Assembly (NCBI GenBank): GCA_964247055.1
Contig: OZ176053.1
Coordinates: 62,001 to 126,000, forward strand
DNA length: 64,000 nt
From: Paragordius varius
Lineage: Eukaryota; Nematomorpha
Direction: 5' to 3'
The notes below the pieces were generated by a model. It was not told the origin of the DNA and did no database searches. It saw only the letters and a program-made list of their open reading frames with translations. Both the position numbers and the translations under genes were made by a program. Of the stretch, positions 48,377 through 60,100 are shown one piece after another. The first letter of the stretch is position 1. Each line of letters opens with the position of its first letter.

Positions 48377-51300
48377 TTGAAACGCAGTGTAAAGTCAATT
48401 TACCTAAATAAGTGTAATATTCCCATGTAAAAGACTGATTGATAAGAAATTTTATTAATCCTTTATTAGGGTATATATATAAAGCTGAAAAAATTTACAC
48501 AAACGTTTTATATAGGAGATATATGGATAAATTTATAAAAAAAATTGACTATTTAATTAATATTGTAAATATATATAATTGATTGTGTATTTAAAAAAAT
48601 CAAGATTTAAAAGTGTGGTTATCTTTTTGAAAAAAATATTTGTCTTTATATTTTCACGTTTTGTCCTTAGTGAAAGCATATATCCTAAAAACTTTAATAT
48701 TTTTTCATTTTGTTCTTAATTGTATTTCTTATATATTTATATTTTTAATAAGCATCAATAACTTTTAAAAATGTGTTTACCTGTGTCATTTTCAGTTCAT
48801 GTGCCATAATTTGTTTTGTGGGCTCCAACCTTTTGGACGTAATTTCCTAAATGTTATTAAAGTTAAAAAAATATTTGGAAACAAAATATACATTTTTCAA
48901 ATTTACCTCAGTTGTATTTGTAAGATTATAGTGTCGTAAATGCTTTTGAAAAGATGCTTCAATCTTTGGTTTAAGTCCGTCCACAAATGTTTGAGATAAG
49001 GCGTGTTTTCTATCTGTGTTGTTAATGCAGAAATAAAATTTAATCTTTTATTCTAAAATTAACTTAATTTTTTATAATATTTTTTCAATATAAACTACAT
49101 ATAGGATATTAGGTTTTTAGTAGACATGGTCAAAAATATAATTAATTTTAATGATAATAAGAAGAAAGTAAAAATGTTTCACGTTTATGAAATAAACATT
49201 TGTTTTTAGCGTAATTTTTTGTTTTTTATATAATAGGGAATCCTCAATTCCCCATAAAATCATTCTATGCGTAACATTTGCAAAAAAAATTTTTTTAAAA
49301 AAATTTCATCTTTGCGCGTATTTTTGCAAAAAATTTAATATTTCTCACCCGCTAAAATGAATTAATTAATACATTCATATTGATAACGATTTATGATAGG
49401 CTATTTTTTAAATGTTTTAAACAAAAACCAATAGTATAACATTTTACAATTACAGTAAAAACCTGAGATTATACAGACAAAAGGGATCTAAACAACCATA
49501 CCATACTTTTCGAATTTAGATTAATATAAATATTAAATGGCATATATACTAACACAATCAATTCCATATTTTACAATTGTATCTAAGTAGCTTATATGGG
49601 AAACATTAAGGTTTCAAAAAGTATTATTGGTTGTCTTTTAGAAAAAAATATTTGTCTTTATATTTATAGGTTCGTTTTGTCCGTATAATTTTAACTTTTA
49701 CTGTAAAATGCTTTTTTAAATCTGTCCTAGGATAAAAAAACGTTTTATTTCTAAATTTTACCGAGTTGATGTATATTAGAGTGAGAATTCAATGATCCCA
49801 AATACTGCATTAATGATTGCATTGCCAATGGTGTTATTTCAGATGTTGTTGATCTTGAATTAAAATTCTTACGTGAAATTTGCTGAGTATCAAAATTTTT
49901 GAGAATATTTTTCTTATTATCAAGTAGTTTCTTTTGTGTCACCGATTTTGACAAATTTGCAGTACTTTTTTGCGGTTTTTTATTATTATTATTGTTTAAA
50001 ATGGTTTTTCCATTTTTAGGATTGCTTTTGCTTGACTTTTTTTGTTGCTTAAGTTTTGCAGAGGAATTCGATTGAGAAGTTGTTTGAGTTTCTGAGTTTG
50101 ATGGCGAGTTTTCTGTCAAGCTACTCGTATCAGATTCTGACATTGAATTAGAACCATACTCTGAGGCTTGTTGTTTTCTCACCTAGGTTGAATTTATTTT
50201 TTTTGAAAAAAAAATCTTACAAAAATAATTTTATAGATATAATATCAAACTTGTTATTCAATAAATTATAAATCTTAATAAAAATCTTTATGGTGCATAA
50301 TGTAAACACATATTTAAAAAAAAGTTTTTTATTTTAATCTATACTACTTATTTTCACCTTAAACCGCCCCAATATAATTTCACTAGATTTATAGATGAAT
50401 AAATAGAATAATTAAATACCCTTTCTTCCAAATTTTGTATTCTATCCTTCCATAATGCTTCCTGTTGTGCCAAATCCCTCTTGTAATTTTTTTCGATTCT
50501 TTTAATCTAACGTTAATACAATATAATATAATATAATTATAATATTTATATGAATACCGTCAGTTTTTTGTTATGTTTCAACATGAAACCGCATATAAAA
50601 AATCATTTTTTTTAATCAAAAATATACCATTATTTAAATTCACCCTCGAACAATTCAAATTCACCCTCGAATAAATTGCATATGTTTTTTAAGATTAAAA
50701 AATTACCTATGTTTTTATATATTTACAAAAGATTAAAATTTTGTTTTAAATTAAAATAATACTGAATAATAATAAACTATGACATAAAGATATATTTCAT
50801 ATTATTTATATATTAGTTCGAAAACATATAACCTTTTGGGGTGAATTTGAACTGTAAATGATATAGCATCATTAACCAATAAAAAAACCACAAAAAAGGT
50901 TTAACTTATATAAGAACAATTAAAAATAGTTTATTTAAAGTTTAACATGTTTTTGTAAAACATCAAGTTAACTGTAATATTCATTTCGCGTAAATAATAT
51001 GGCAGAAAAAAATATAAAAGTCATTTTTTACCATAGCTCAGAAAGAATTAAGATTAAAATAACTCTGATTGTATACAAATAAAAAAATAAAATAAAATCA
51101 GTATATTGAATACATGATGGCATCTAATGGAAAATTTAATCAACCCGCTAAAATCTTTTTGTATTTACCTCAGTTTGTAAGGCAGACTTGTTGTATGGAA
51201 TTGTTTTTGGTTCATTTTTTGCATTCTGGCGTGGTAAACTATATTGATAAAAATAAATTAAAATGCACTTCAATAAATTATTTTTAGTGAAAAAAAATAT

Positions 51301-54300
51301 CCGTAAATATCCAAATATTTATAAAAAGAAAATTGAATGAATTATAAAATGTTCAATTTAAATTTTATATATATATAATTCCCAGTGATATTTTTTTAAA
51401 TATATTATATAAAAAACGATGATATATTTTGATTATACCAATTTAAAAAAAATATTACTTTGCGATATTTTTGTTATCAACATTATCCGGGGGGGCCACA
51501 AATGTAGTTTCAGGCAACACATAATCTAGTTGAGTTTCGTTTTGTATGTTATTAATTTTCTCAACTAATATATAAGGGTAAAATTCATTTAGTTAACTAA
51601 ACAGTGATGGGTAAGCAATTATATTGCGGAAAACATTTTTTAGATAACTTTTAGAAATAGATTTCATAAGAGGATTTTATTTTGGTTAAAGTGCGAAATA
51701 ATATATTAGCCATTTTACAATATACTTTTTCTTTAAGTATGAAAAACAAATAATATAAACATTCACCCAAACCCTTAACCATTATTTAAAATTTAGGATT
51801 TTGAATTAAAAAAATTAAAATCAAACGTATTAAGTAATTATTTTTCATAACTCCTACCGAAAAAAATCATTATTTGGTCCCCTTAAAATGTCTAGCGGTA
51901 TTAATTATCGTTATATTTAACCGTCAAAACTACTTACATCAAATTTATAGGATCAAAATACCCCCCCCCCCCCCCCCATTTATTTAAACCTACCGTTTTT
52001 GTCCCCCGGTTGCGGCGTTTGAAAACTGCCCTCTTTATCTTTTTCTTGATGAGATGATTCTGGCTCAAGTTGTTTTGGTTTCTGTTGAGACAATAAAACT
52101 TTATCAACGATCGTATCAGCAACTTGCTTAAGATGACTGCCAAATTCGGTTCGCATACATTGTAAATCTTCCACATACCGTTTTTTATGTTCAACATTAA
52201 TTTCATTTAACATGCCTTGAATGGCGGCTTCAATCGAATATGGTGGTGATTGAGATTGTAATAAATTAGTTTTGCTCATATTTATTCCTAGATTTTGATT
52301 GCAGCTGTTGGTAAAATCTTGATTAGTATTTGTTAAAGGGAAGAATGGTTTTTGAACTAATGTTGAATGGGTTATTGGTGAGTTGAACTATGTAGAAAGA
52401 TGATAAAAATAAATATAAGTTTTCGCATTAAAACTTTTTGTTATGAGAGAAAAAAAGAAAACTTGACTTTTGAAATGTTTAAGTAAAAATTTAAGTAAAA
52501 AATTTAGTAAAATTTTAAGGGTAATAATTTGAGCAGTTAATCTTGATAATTAATATTAATGGTGCTAAAGAATAAGGATGTATATGCTTTTTCGGTATAA
52601 TTATTTAAAATAATATTTTAAAAAAACGAAAAATTACCTATCTACATACATGCATAGATATCAGTTTTTATGGATTAACCAAAAAATTTAATAAAAATTA
52701 AGATGAATATAAAGCTACAAAAATATACTTGATTATCGATTTTGGTATCAGTGATATCAATATCATTTTCGAAACTAATTGGCTTTCTTTTCAACAATGG
52801 ATATTTAGTTATTGGGACTTTTTCATTATTAGACCTTTGGTTATTTGATGATGATAATAAAGTACTATTTTTACCATTAAATTGTTTAGTTTTGTGTAAA
52901 TTTGCAAATCCATTAAAATGCGACTCATGATGTTTTCGTTCCAAATGAGATATAAGGAATTCGTCTGAAATGAATGATTTTGCACAATATGGACACTGTA
53001 TATGAAGAATTATTGTGCTTTAAAAGTTTTGTTAATATAAAAAACACTTGGGAAGGAAATAATTATTACCATTAAAATAAGATTATAATCAAAAATTAAT
53101 GAACAACTATAAAAAACACTTAGGAATAAATAAATACTTGGGCAAACATCCTTAAATTTAAATTTTAAGATAGCCCGTTTTTTATGAACTTTTTTATGGA
53201 ATTTAAACTCACAAATACCAGCAAAAACCCCGTTAATAATTACTTACTTGATGCAAAAGAGTATTGGTTACATCTTTACTATTAAGTCCGCAAAGGAGAA
53301 ATATTTCCTTGTAAGATTTTATGATTTGTTGATTCCGTACAATTTCTTTTTTGTGTTGCGCCAATTTAACATTGAGTTTATCCACCATGCCACGTAATTT
53401 AACATAACTTTCACGGAGTTTTCCATATTTTTCTTTATTTCCATCCAATCTTTTTAACAATTCATCTTGCGTAAACTATGGGATTTATTTTAAAAAAAAG
53501 ATGCAATTTAGAAAGGAGTGTTAACCTAAGTAAAAAATCTTTTTGCGGATTACTAAACGTCTATGAGCTAGATTTGGTTATTAAGGATATAAATGATTTG
53601 ATTAAGGTTAAATGTAGAATACTAATATTTAATACAAAAAAAACAAAATTTGATCCTTGTTTTAAAAGGATATAATAATGATTTCGCTAAATCAACTATA
53701 TGAAATTAGGATTCTAGAGTTTTTTCAAAACATATAAATAGGGGTAAAAAGATCGCAATTATCATTATATTTCGAATGTTTGGTTTAAATGCTTAATATA
53801 TAAAATTGTTTCTAATTAAAAAATCTTATACGAGTTCTAGTGTTTTGACAAAAAAATGTTTAATTGTATATTATAAGGGATAAAAAATGCGTATTTATCA
53901 ATATTATTTGAGGGTGTGTGCATAAAAGCTATTTATATAAAGACTTTTTAACAAATTCAATATCTTACTGAGATCGTCTGCATCTAATGTAAATTTTACA
54001 TAATATAACTGATTATTTTTTTAATTATTGGTAGAAAACTGGCTTAAAATATCAAACAGCAATAAACGGCAACAATTCTTTAAAAATTGCAATATAAAAT
54101 AAAGAGTTTATAACATAAAACGAATTCTACAACTTAAAAACGTAATATATTTATAAAAAATATACCAAAAGATATTCAATTGTATATTGCGCAATCCTAA
54201 AGAGTTTCACATAATTTTGATTGATATTATGTCCGTTTATTTCATTTTCAATATCACAATATGTTATGTTGAAGATATTTTGTTGAATTATGTCAAAATT

Positions 54301-54426
54301 TTGTTCAGGCGTATGATGATTAAAATCAATGCCAGCTAAAATAAAATTATTTATACAAATTTTTTTCCAATCAATCAAAATATTTCGCGGTTTGAATATA
54401 TCATTCGGAAGAGAAAAATCCTTCAT
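41358..54426 (-). CDS. DZIP1-like ciliary protein, about 981 residues, 13 exons
   Basis: The exons on the minus strand are 54426-54166, 53475-53248, 52995-52729, 52387-51994, 51564-51459, 51238-51169, 50506-50420, 50182-49762, 49013-48907, 48846-48781, 46070-45481, 42506-42371 and 41570-41358. All are GT/AG and in phase. Residues 1-87 match the Dzip-like N domain (KPRNILIDWKKI, then YVKLFRIAQYTIEYLL). A coiled coil follows at about 90-150. Residues 164-185 form one C2H2 finger (C164, C167, H180, H185; ends FLISHLERKH), as in DZIP1/iguana. More coiled-coil segments follow (AIQGMLNEINVEHKKRYVED, and ALWKDRIQNLEER at the seventh exon). The tail is Ser/Asn-rich. In animals DZIP1 acts at the ciliary base and in Hedgehog signalling, and in flies in sperm and sensory cilia. 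The start ATG at 54426 is the first in frame, though an upstream exon is possible. The last exon is uncertain because a stop at 42365 is reached if the final intron is kept. Confidence 0.85.
41729..41838. repeat. Three perfect hairpins around a 22-G tract
   Basis: CTCGTGCTGC-TAC-GCAGCACGAG (41729-41751) is followed with no gap by GAAGTCC-TTC-GGACTTC (41752-41768). After one T comes a run of 22 G (41770-41791), and then a perfect 24-nt palindrome at 41815-41838 centred on CACATATGTG. It lies in the last intron of the DZIP1-like gene. The function is unknown; it could be the end of a transposon or a structural DNA element. Confidence 0.8.
41930..42290. repeat. Third copy of the decayed dispersed repeat
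   Basis: It matches 19180-19380 and, less closely, 3710-3770. Shared blocks are ATTTTACGGGGG, GGGTAAAAAGAGGGCC, CGACTATGTTCGGCGCAATC and GAATGGTCCAA. It lies in the last intron of the DZIP1-like gene. The plus-strand open frame through it is accidental. Confidence 0.6.
42537..45161. mobile_element. Mirror-image Tc1/mariner-type element with two transposase arms
   Basis: The ends are TATACCATTTTTCATGC and GCATGAACAATGGTATA, bordered by TA repeats. The minus-strand arm (43311-43697) encodes part of an IS630/Tc1-type DDE transposase: SLASLHRALIQLKIKPKLTH, HIIYIDENGLNNHLRRSQGR, ITLIGAMSRTGYVYSKVEAL. The plus-strand arm holds a second, more damaged copy from a helix-turn-helix part near 43978 (PRGGPRIYKIHQNVTNLIE) through the same DDE region (from 44332, continuing to FFMDNATLL). 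The arms share sequence from GTTATGAAC near 43702 and 44124 outward. The centre (43703-43977) is not shared. The whole lies in the intron between exons 11 and 12 of the DZIP1-like gene and is inactive. Confidence 0.82.
46733..47330. mobile_element. MITE of about 600 bp with roughly 115-bp inverted ends
   Basis: The left arm (GATGTTAGAATCGTCGTAAA through CTCAAATTTTCGCCATAGGC and CATCATCAGGAGATTAG) is repeated inverted at the right (CTAATCTCTGATGATG through TTTACGACGATTCTAACATC). It is non-coding and lies in an intron of the DZIP1-like gene (48780-46071). The superfamily was not identified. Confidence 0.85.
47363..47580. other. GC-richer patch in a DZIP1-like intron, unassigned
   Basis: Base composition is less A+T-rich than the surroundings. 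GTTGTTGCAAACAAC-like phrases recur here (47380) and at about 46420 and 46600. No homology or splice-bounded exon was recognised. It may be another unrecognised transposon remnant. Confidence 0.3.
48560..48670. mobile_element. Half copy of MITE family B
   Basis: AAATCAAGATTTAAAAGTGTGG is followed by TTTTTGAAAAAAATATTTGT and CACGTTTTGTCC, the right half of the family. It lies in the DZIP1-like intron just after the exon ending at 48781. Confidence 0.55.
49453..49703. mobile_element. MITE family B in a DZIP1-like intron
   Basis: It starts CAGTAAAAACCTGAGATTAT and ends GTCCGTATAATTTTAACTTT then TACTG. It is flanked by TA on both sides and lies within the intron between exons 8 and 9. Confidence 0.85.
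50622..50866. mobile_element. Fold-back MITE, family C, short copy in a DZIP1-like intron
   Basis: The left arm has ATATACCATTATTTAAATTC and two CACCCTCGAACAATTCAAAT-type units. The right arm is reduced to GGGTGAATTTGAACTGTAAA and TGATATA. It lies within the intron between exons 6 and 7. Confidence 0.75.
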
Positions 54427-57159
54427 CGCTAAATAAATTTTTTGAACCGACGCATCAGATTTATAATTCAATCATTTGAACATATTTTTAATTTTATGTA
54501 TAATATTTTTGAGTTTCCAGCTACTGAATTATTAGTACATAAATTCCATATATTTAATTTTTTGATGTATGCTCCAAATAAATTTTTCTATCTTAAATGT
54601 AGTTTTTTTAACAATCCATTACCTTTTGGGGTAGTTTTGTATCCCAGGCGAATAATACAAAAATTTTTTTTTAAAATGTAAAGTTCCCAAACTTTTTGGC
54701 CGCCTTTTTCAAATTTTTAGAAATCGCCAATGTGGTAAATAAATGTATATTATGGTTTGAAAATGTAAATAATTAACTTTAAAAAGGCTTTCAGGCTACA
54801 TTTTACATGCATTAACTTATATTTTAATAATATCCGCTCTTTGTTTCAATCATGTTTTAAAACTATCTGAATAATAGGCTTAAAATTGTGAAAAATATAC
54901 ACGTTTTCAATTCATTAGAAAAATGTTTGATAGTTAAATTAATATAATTAAAACAGTAGTTGATTTACAAAATTAAGCTCTCAGACATAAAATCTACCTC
55001 AGTATGTAAAATAGGACAGAAAAGGTAAGCAAGTGTTAAAATAAACGAAAAGCTGCCGATATTGCATGATAAAAAGGTTAATAACTTAAACTTTTTAAAA
55101 AATGTATTTAAAATTATTGGCAAAATTTGGTTGAAGACTTCATAGTATTTTAAGGCATCAAGGAACCAGTTTAAAAACGCATTAAGATAATTTAAAAACA
55201 TTTTTATATAATTAGATAATGCTGAAGATTTCTATCGCTTGACAATTTTAATTTAAATATTCTTTCTTTAACACTTGGATACAACACATTCATTTTAGTC
55301 CTTCGTTTCAAATTGGGGTAGTTAAATACCCCAGGCCTGTTTATAATCAAATCTTTAAAAAATATGGAATGAATCGACATCATGGCAAAATTTTGCACTT
55401 TTATAACATTAATAGACCCAAATATATAAAAAATTTTATTCAAAAATATTTGATATTATTTATTTTAAGCTAAAACCGAAAGGTAAAAATTTAGTCAACG
55501 TGACATGCGTGCAATGGTAAAATTAAAAAATAATTTAAAAAACACAGTTTTATATCTATCAATGTTAGATGTAATTTAAATAAAAAACTAGCTTTAATTT
55601 TAACGTTAGATAAACACGATATTTTGCAAAATTATTGTAAAATAAAAATGGCGGCCAAGTAGTTTGACATGGAACTTTTTTTCAATACAAAATTTTATTT
55701 AGGTATTTTGGCATATTTATTTTTTTAGGATAGAAGCATAAATTTAAATTGGGACCGTTTCCTTCAGTAGTTTTTTGAAAATCCTAACTCAAACTTAGTC
55801 TGGGGTATTTAGATACCCCAATTTTAATCGAAGTGTTAATATTATGTCAATATTCTTAAAAAAAAATTATATTTAACATATACTTTAAGACGAACAGATG
55901 TTATAGTCAATTCTGAGAGGCTGGAAATCATCAGCATCATACAATTATGATAAGAAAATATTTATGAAATATATTATGACATTTTTTTACCGTTTCTCAT
56001 GCCTCAAAATAGTGTGAAGTACGCTTAAACAAAATTAAAAATTAAATTTTTGAAAAAGTATGCATTTTTTAAAAACAATTTAATTGATAACAAAATATCT
56101 TGGCATTATTGCCATTTATGAGAAAACTAGCCGAATATTAACGTGAAAACTTAAAACTGGAGCCTACTAAAAATTATTTTTTAAAATATTATTAGTCTTT
56201 GATATATTAGCTAAATTTTTAAAAATACATCGTTTAGCTTTAACCAATAAATCTAATTAATGTGAGCCTTTTCTCCTATTTTTGGATGTGGAGCACTTAC
56301 TACAAAAGTATAAATAACTTTGTTAAATTACTTATAGGGGCCAACACCAAATGTACCATGATATTCCTGATACATTATCCTATCAAATATATATAATCAT
56401 CCTCATAATATTTTTTGTGTACACTGTGTTATACTAAATATAAATTTTTCGGTTAAAGCTAAATGCTTGATACCGAGATCATCAAAAAAACTGCAAAAAA
56501 TAATAATACTCTTTTCATAAATAATTTTAATTATATTTTATCCAAAATACTTTTTGGGCGTTATGTTAAATAGGCTGCCAAAAACTATAAAGATAGTACA
56601 TGCATATATATTACTAAAAAATGTAACCATCTATAACACATAAAATTGATGGTTACTTTAAAGTAATATTTTGAATTATTCAAACAACAATTTCTATAAA
56701 GTGTCCTTATATCTATTGAATATAATATCTAGGATGTTTAATATGTTAGGGAGAAGAATGGTACGATTAGACTGATTTATCTATAAAACCATTTAATTTT
56801 TTTCAACTATGTGTTAATAATGTGATGCGTAATAGTATGGCATAAAGCCCTAAAATTTAAATTGTCAATTTATATTAAATTTTTTATTTGTCCATTAATA
56901 ATGTTATTAACCTCATTTATGACATTTAATTGGTTTTAGCTACAACATACATTTATGATTGTGGTAATTGACTGGTTACGACCATAAATGCCTTGCACAT
57001 CAAAATCAAGTAGACACAGAAATTATTTTTAGACAGGTTATTATACGCTAAGTTACCTACACCCTTCATAAAAATGTATATAAATTGCCCAAAATTAAAT
57101 TTTTTTCTTTATAATTTTATGTTATACTTATTTTATGAAATTAATTAAATAAAAAATAT
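54427..57159. other. Intergenic stretch between DZIP1-like and ABCG genes
   Basis: It contains a complete TTAA-flanked MITE (55272-55835). The DZIP1-like promoter should lie near 54430-54900, but no TATA box or other element is evident. AATAAA occurs on the minus strand near 57143 as TTTATT, fitting the 3' end of the ABCG gene. Confidence 0.45.
55272..55835 (+). mobile_element. TTAA-flanked MITE, complete copy
   Basis: TTAA flanks both sides (55268-55271 and 55836-55839). The ends are CACTTGGATACAACACATTC and ATCGAAGTG. Terminal hairpins GGGGTAGTTAAATACCCC and GGGGTATTTAGATACCCC are intact. It is in the same orientation as 268-832. Confidence 0.88.
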
Positions 57160-60100
57160 TTATTTATATTTGCAATGGAAGCTAATAAGTGTAAAACTTA
57201 TATGGCAAAAATAAAGTACAAACAAAAATGTTAAATGGTGTTTGGCCGTAAATAACCAAGTTTTGAATCCGGCCTTTGCTAAGAAATCTTTTCCACTCGT
57301 GGCTAAACAATAGTGTTGATTTTTCTTCCACGATTCTTGTTCGAGCGATGGGAAACTACTTTCACCCATGGAATTGGTAAATGCCGAAAAGATTATACTA
57401 ACATTTGATGAGTTTTTAACAATAGGTGCTATTTTAGAATCAGATTTTTCATCTTTCCAAGAAGCGTTGGCAAATTTGAAATACTCTCCAGTGGGCTTTT
57501 CGGATATTTTCTTATCCAAAACTAAACTTTCATAATATGGATGGTTGTTATTGTTGGAACCGATATTTTCAAGGTTATTTTTATGGTGATAAATCATGCA
57601 GGAGGATTCACACGTTAGATTTAGCGTGGAGAATTCATTTAGTATTATGGAATGACTGGCATATCGATAAAAACTCAGATAACTCAAATAATTGACAAAC
57701 AGCGGTAGGTTATTATATAATCTAAAAATTGCAAATATACATTAAAAGTGAAATTATACGGACAAAACATAAAAATAAAAAGGCAAATATTTTTTTCTAA
57801 TATAAAACCACACTTTTTTTTATCTTGATTTATACATTGTTTTAAACGGCAAAGTATTAAATACAGATGTGTTAACACAATCAATTATGTTTACGATTAA
57901 AATTAAATGATTATAATAGTATAAATTAAGATATGAAAAAGTATGGTGGCCTTTTAGAAAAAAATATTTGCCTATATATTTACTTTTTATCCGTATAATA
58001 TCTTTTTTTACTGTAAAATATATAAATTCGAAATATATAAAATTACAATCTTAAAAAATACCTTAAGATACCGGAAGAGGAAACTAACCCAATCAGGGTT
58101 AAAATAAACGAAAACTCAAATATTTTCGTAAAATTTTTCACGTGATTCATAAGACACAAAGTTTGACATTCAACGCAACCATATAAAGCCCACATAACCA
58201 ATGAAAATGCAATGTATTTATCAATGTTTGCTTCGAAACCCGAAACCCTATTATTAATTTGAGATATTTAGCTCTACAAATATTTTTTATCAATTTTTGT
58301 AGCATAAAATGTTTATTAACTAACCAATATATCAGCGATGATCCCAAAAAACTGGATAAGAAGTTAAGGGGTACATTTTTAATAATGACCCATGTCAAAT
58401 ATAAACTTCCACCATATAGTTTTTGTTGTGCGAATTCCTCTTGAAACACGACGAAAGAGTCCATTTCTGAAAAAACACATATATGTTAAAAAAATTGGTA
58501 GAAATTGGTATGTACAATTAGAGTAAAAATTAAATTTATACAGGCAAATCGTAAAAAGTAATAGAACTTTTTTTTTAAAAAAACCACAATTCTATAAACT
58601 TTGTTTTTCCTATACATAGACTATATATTTGATACCAATTCACTACTCTTTTTCTTACTTTATAATTTTGATTTAAAAAAATCAAGTTCAAAAAAGAATG
58701 AACTGTTTTATTTATAAAAAAACGTACGTCTTTTCCTTTTTACGTTTAGATTGTATAATTATAATTTTTACTGGCTATCTTGAATGAACTTTTTTACCAA
58801 TTTTTACCAATTTTAACCCTAAAAAAATACCGACCGTAATATATAGTGTGGATGACGGATATGATTGATTGGGTTAGCATGGCATATAGGACGAGTCCTA
58901 ATCTCATCAACATACCAGTTTGATTATCTGTTCTCCAATAGTTATTATAATTTAAATTACCAGCATGGCTTTCAGAATTTATCATTAAATTATTGTGATT
59001 ATAATTATATAACATTGAACGTATCAGCATAACTGTAAACATGAGACATGGAAACAGAAATATGCGAAATGCTAACCCCATATAATTCCGCAGTAGATTC
59101 AGGTAATATCGGCTAGTTTTTTAAAGCAAAATAAATGTTATAGGAAGTTTTATTAAAAATTTTGTAAAAAATAAATGTTTACTTGATTAAGATGAGAAAG
59201 GTGGTAAAACAGCTTGGCTTATCCAGAGAATTGATTAGATACTGCATGTTATCTAAAATGATGGTTGGAATAAAAATTAGCTGAAAATAAGACTTTTAAA
59301 TAAAATTATTCTTCTAGAATTTTCAAATTTTTGACATAAAAATACAAAAATGTATCTTTAAGGTTGAATCTACAGATAATAATTTGAAATTTTATAACAA
59401 TAAAAAAATTAATTGATTTACTCGATTTACGTGATGAAATAATCGTGTTCTTATATCCATCCACTCTTTTTTCGGTCGCCAAGCTTTCGTTGACCACGTT
59501 AAAACGTTGCTGGTGATGATGCGTTTTATAGGATTCAATCAGTTTTTCCAAAAGTGCCGAAGTCTCCAAATATTTTTCGGTACTTTGATAATTAACGGTA
59601 CAAAGAGTAACTAATAAAACATAAAAGTGAAGTAATTGACGACTTGAAAAATAAAAAAAATAAAAAGGATTTACGAAAATAATTGATGGGATTTTCATAC
59701 TCCGGACAATCTATACCCAAATTTTCACTAAAGTAAGGAATGACATTGTTTATCGGACCTGTTAAGTGAGATACTTCAATTTCATTTTGTAATATAATAA
59801 TCATATTTTTTTCATAAAAATTGAGATCAAATCATAACATTTACTAATTTAACGTTAGTATATTCAAGTTTATTCAGCCTAATAATATGAAAAAATTTGT
59901 ACTTTTCCTAATTTATAGGAAATATCGCAAAAAACATTATATAATTGGGCCATCCTGCTGCTTTTCTTGCAAACAAACTTTAAAAATCACCATAATAAAC
60001 GAGTTGTCCTCGATTTATGTAGGCCACTTTATCTATGAGGATGTTGAGATCCGACCTGGTCCTCGGTAATGATACAATGGTTATCTTATTTTTTAATTTG

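Noticed and set aside
54427-54471. DZIP1-like start at the TTG codon at 54471
   Set aside because: TTG is not a normal animal start, and a stop lies directly upstream. The first in-frame ATG is at 54426.
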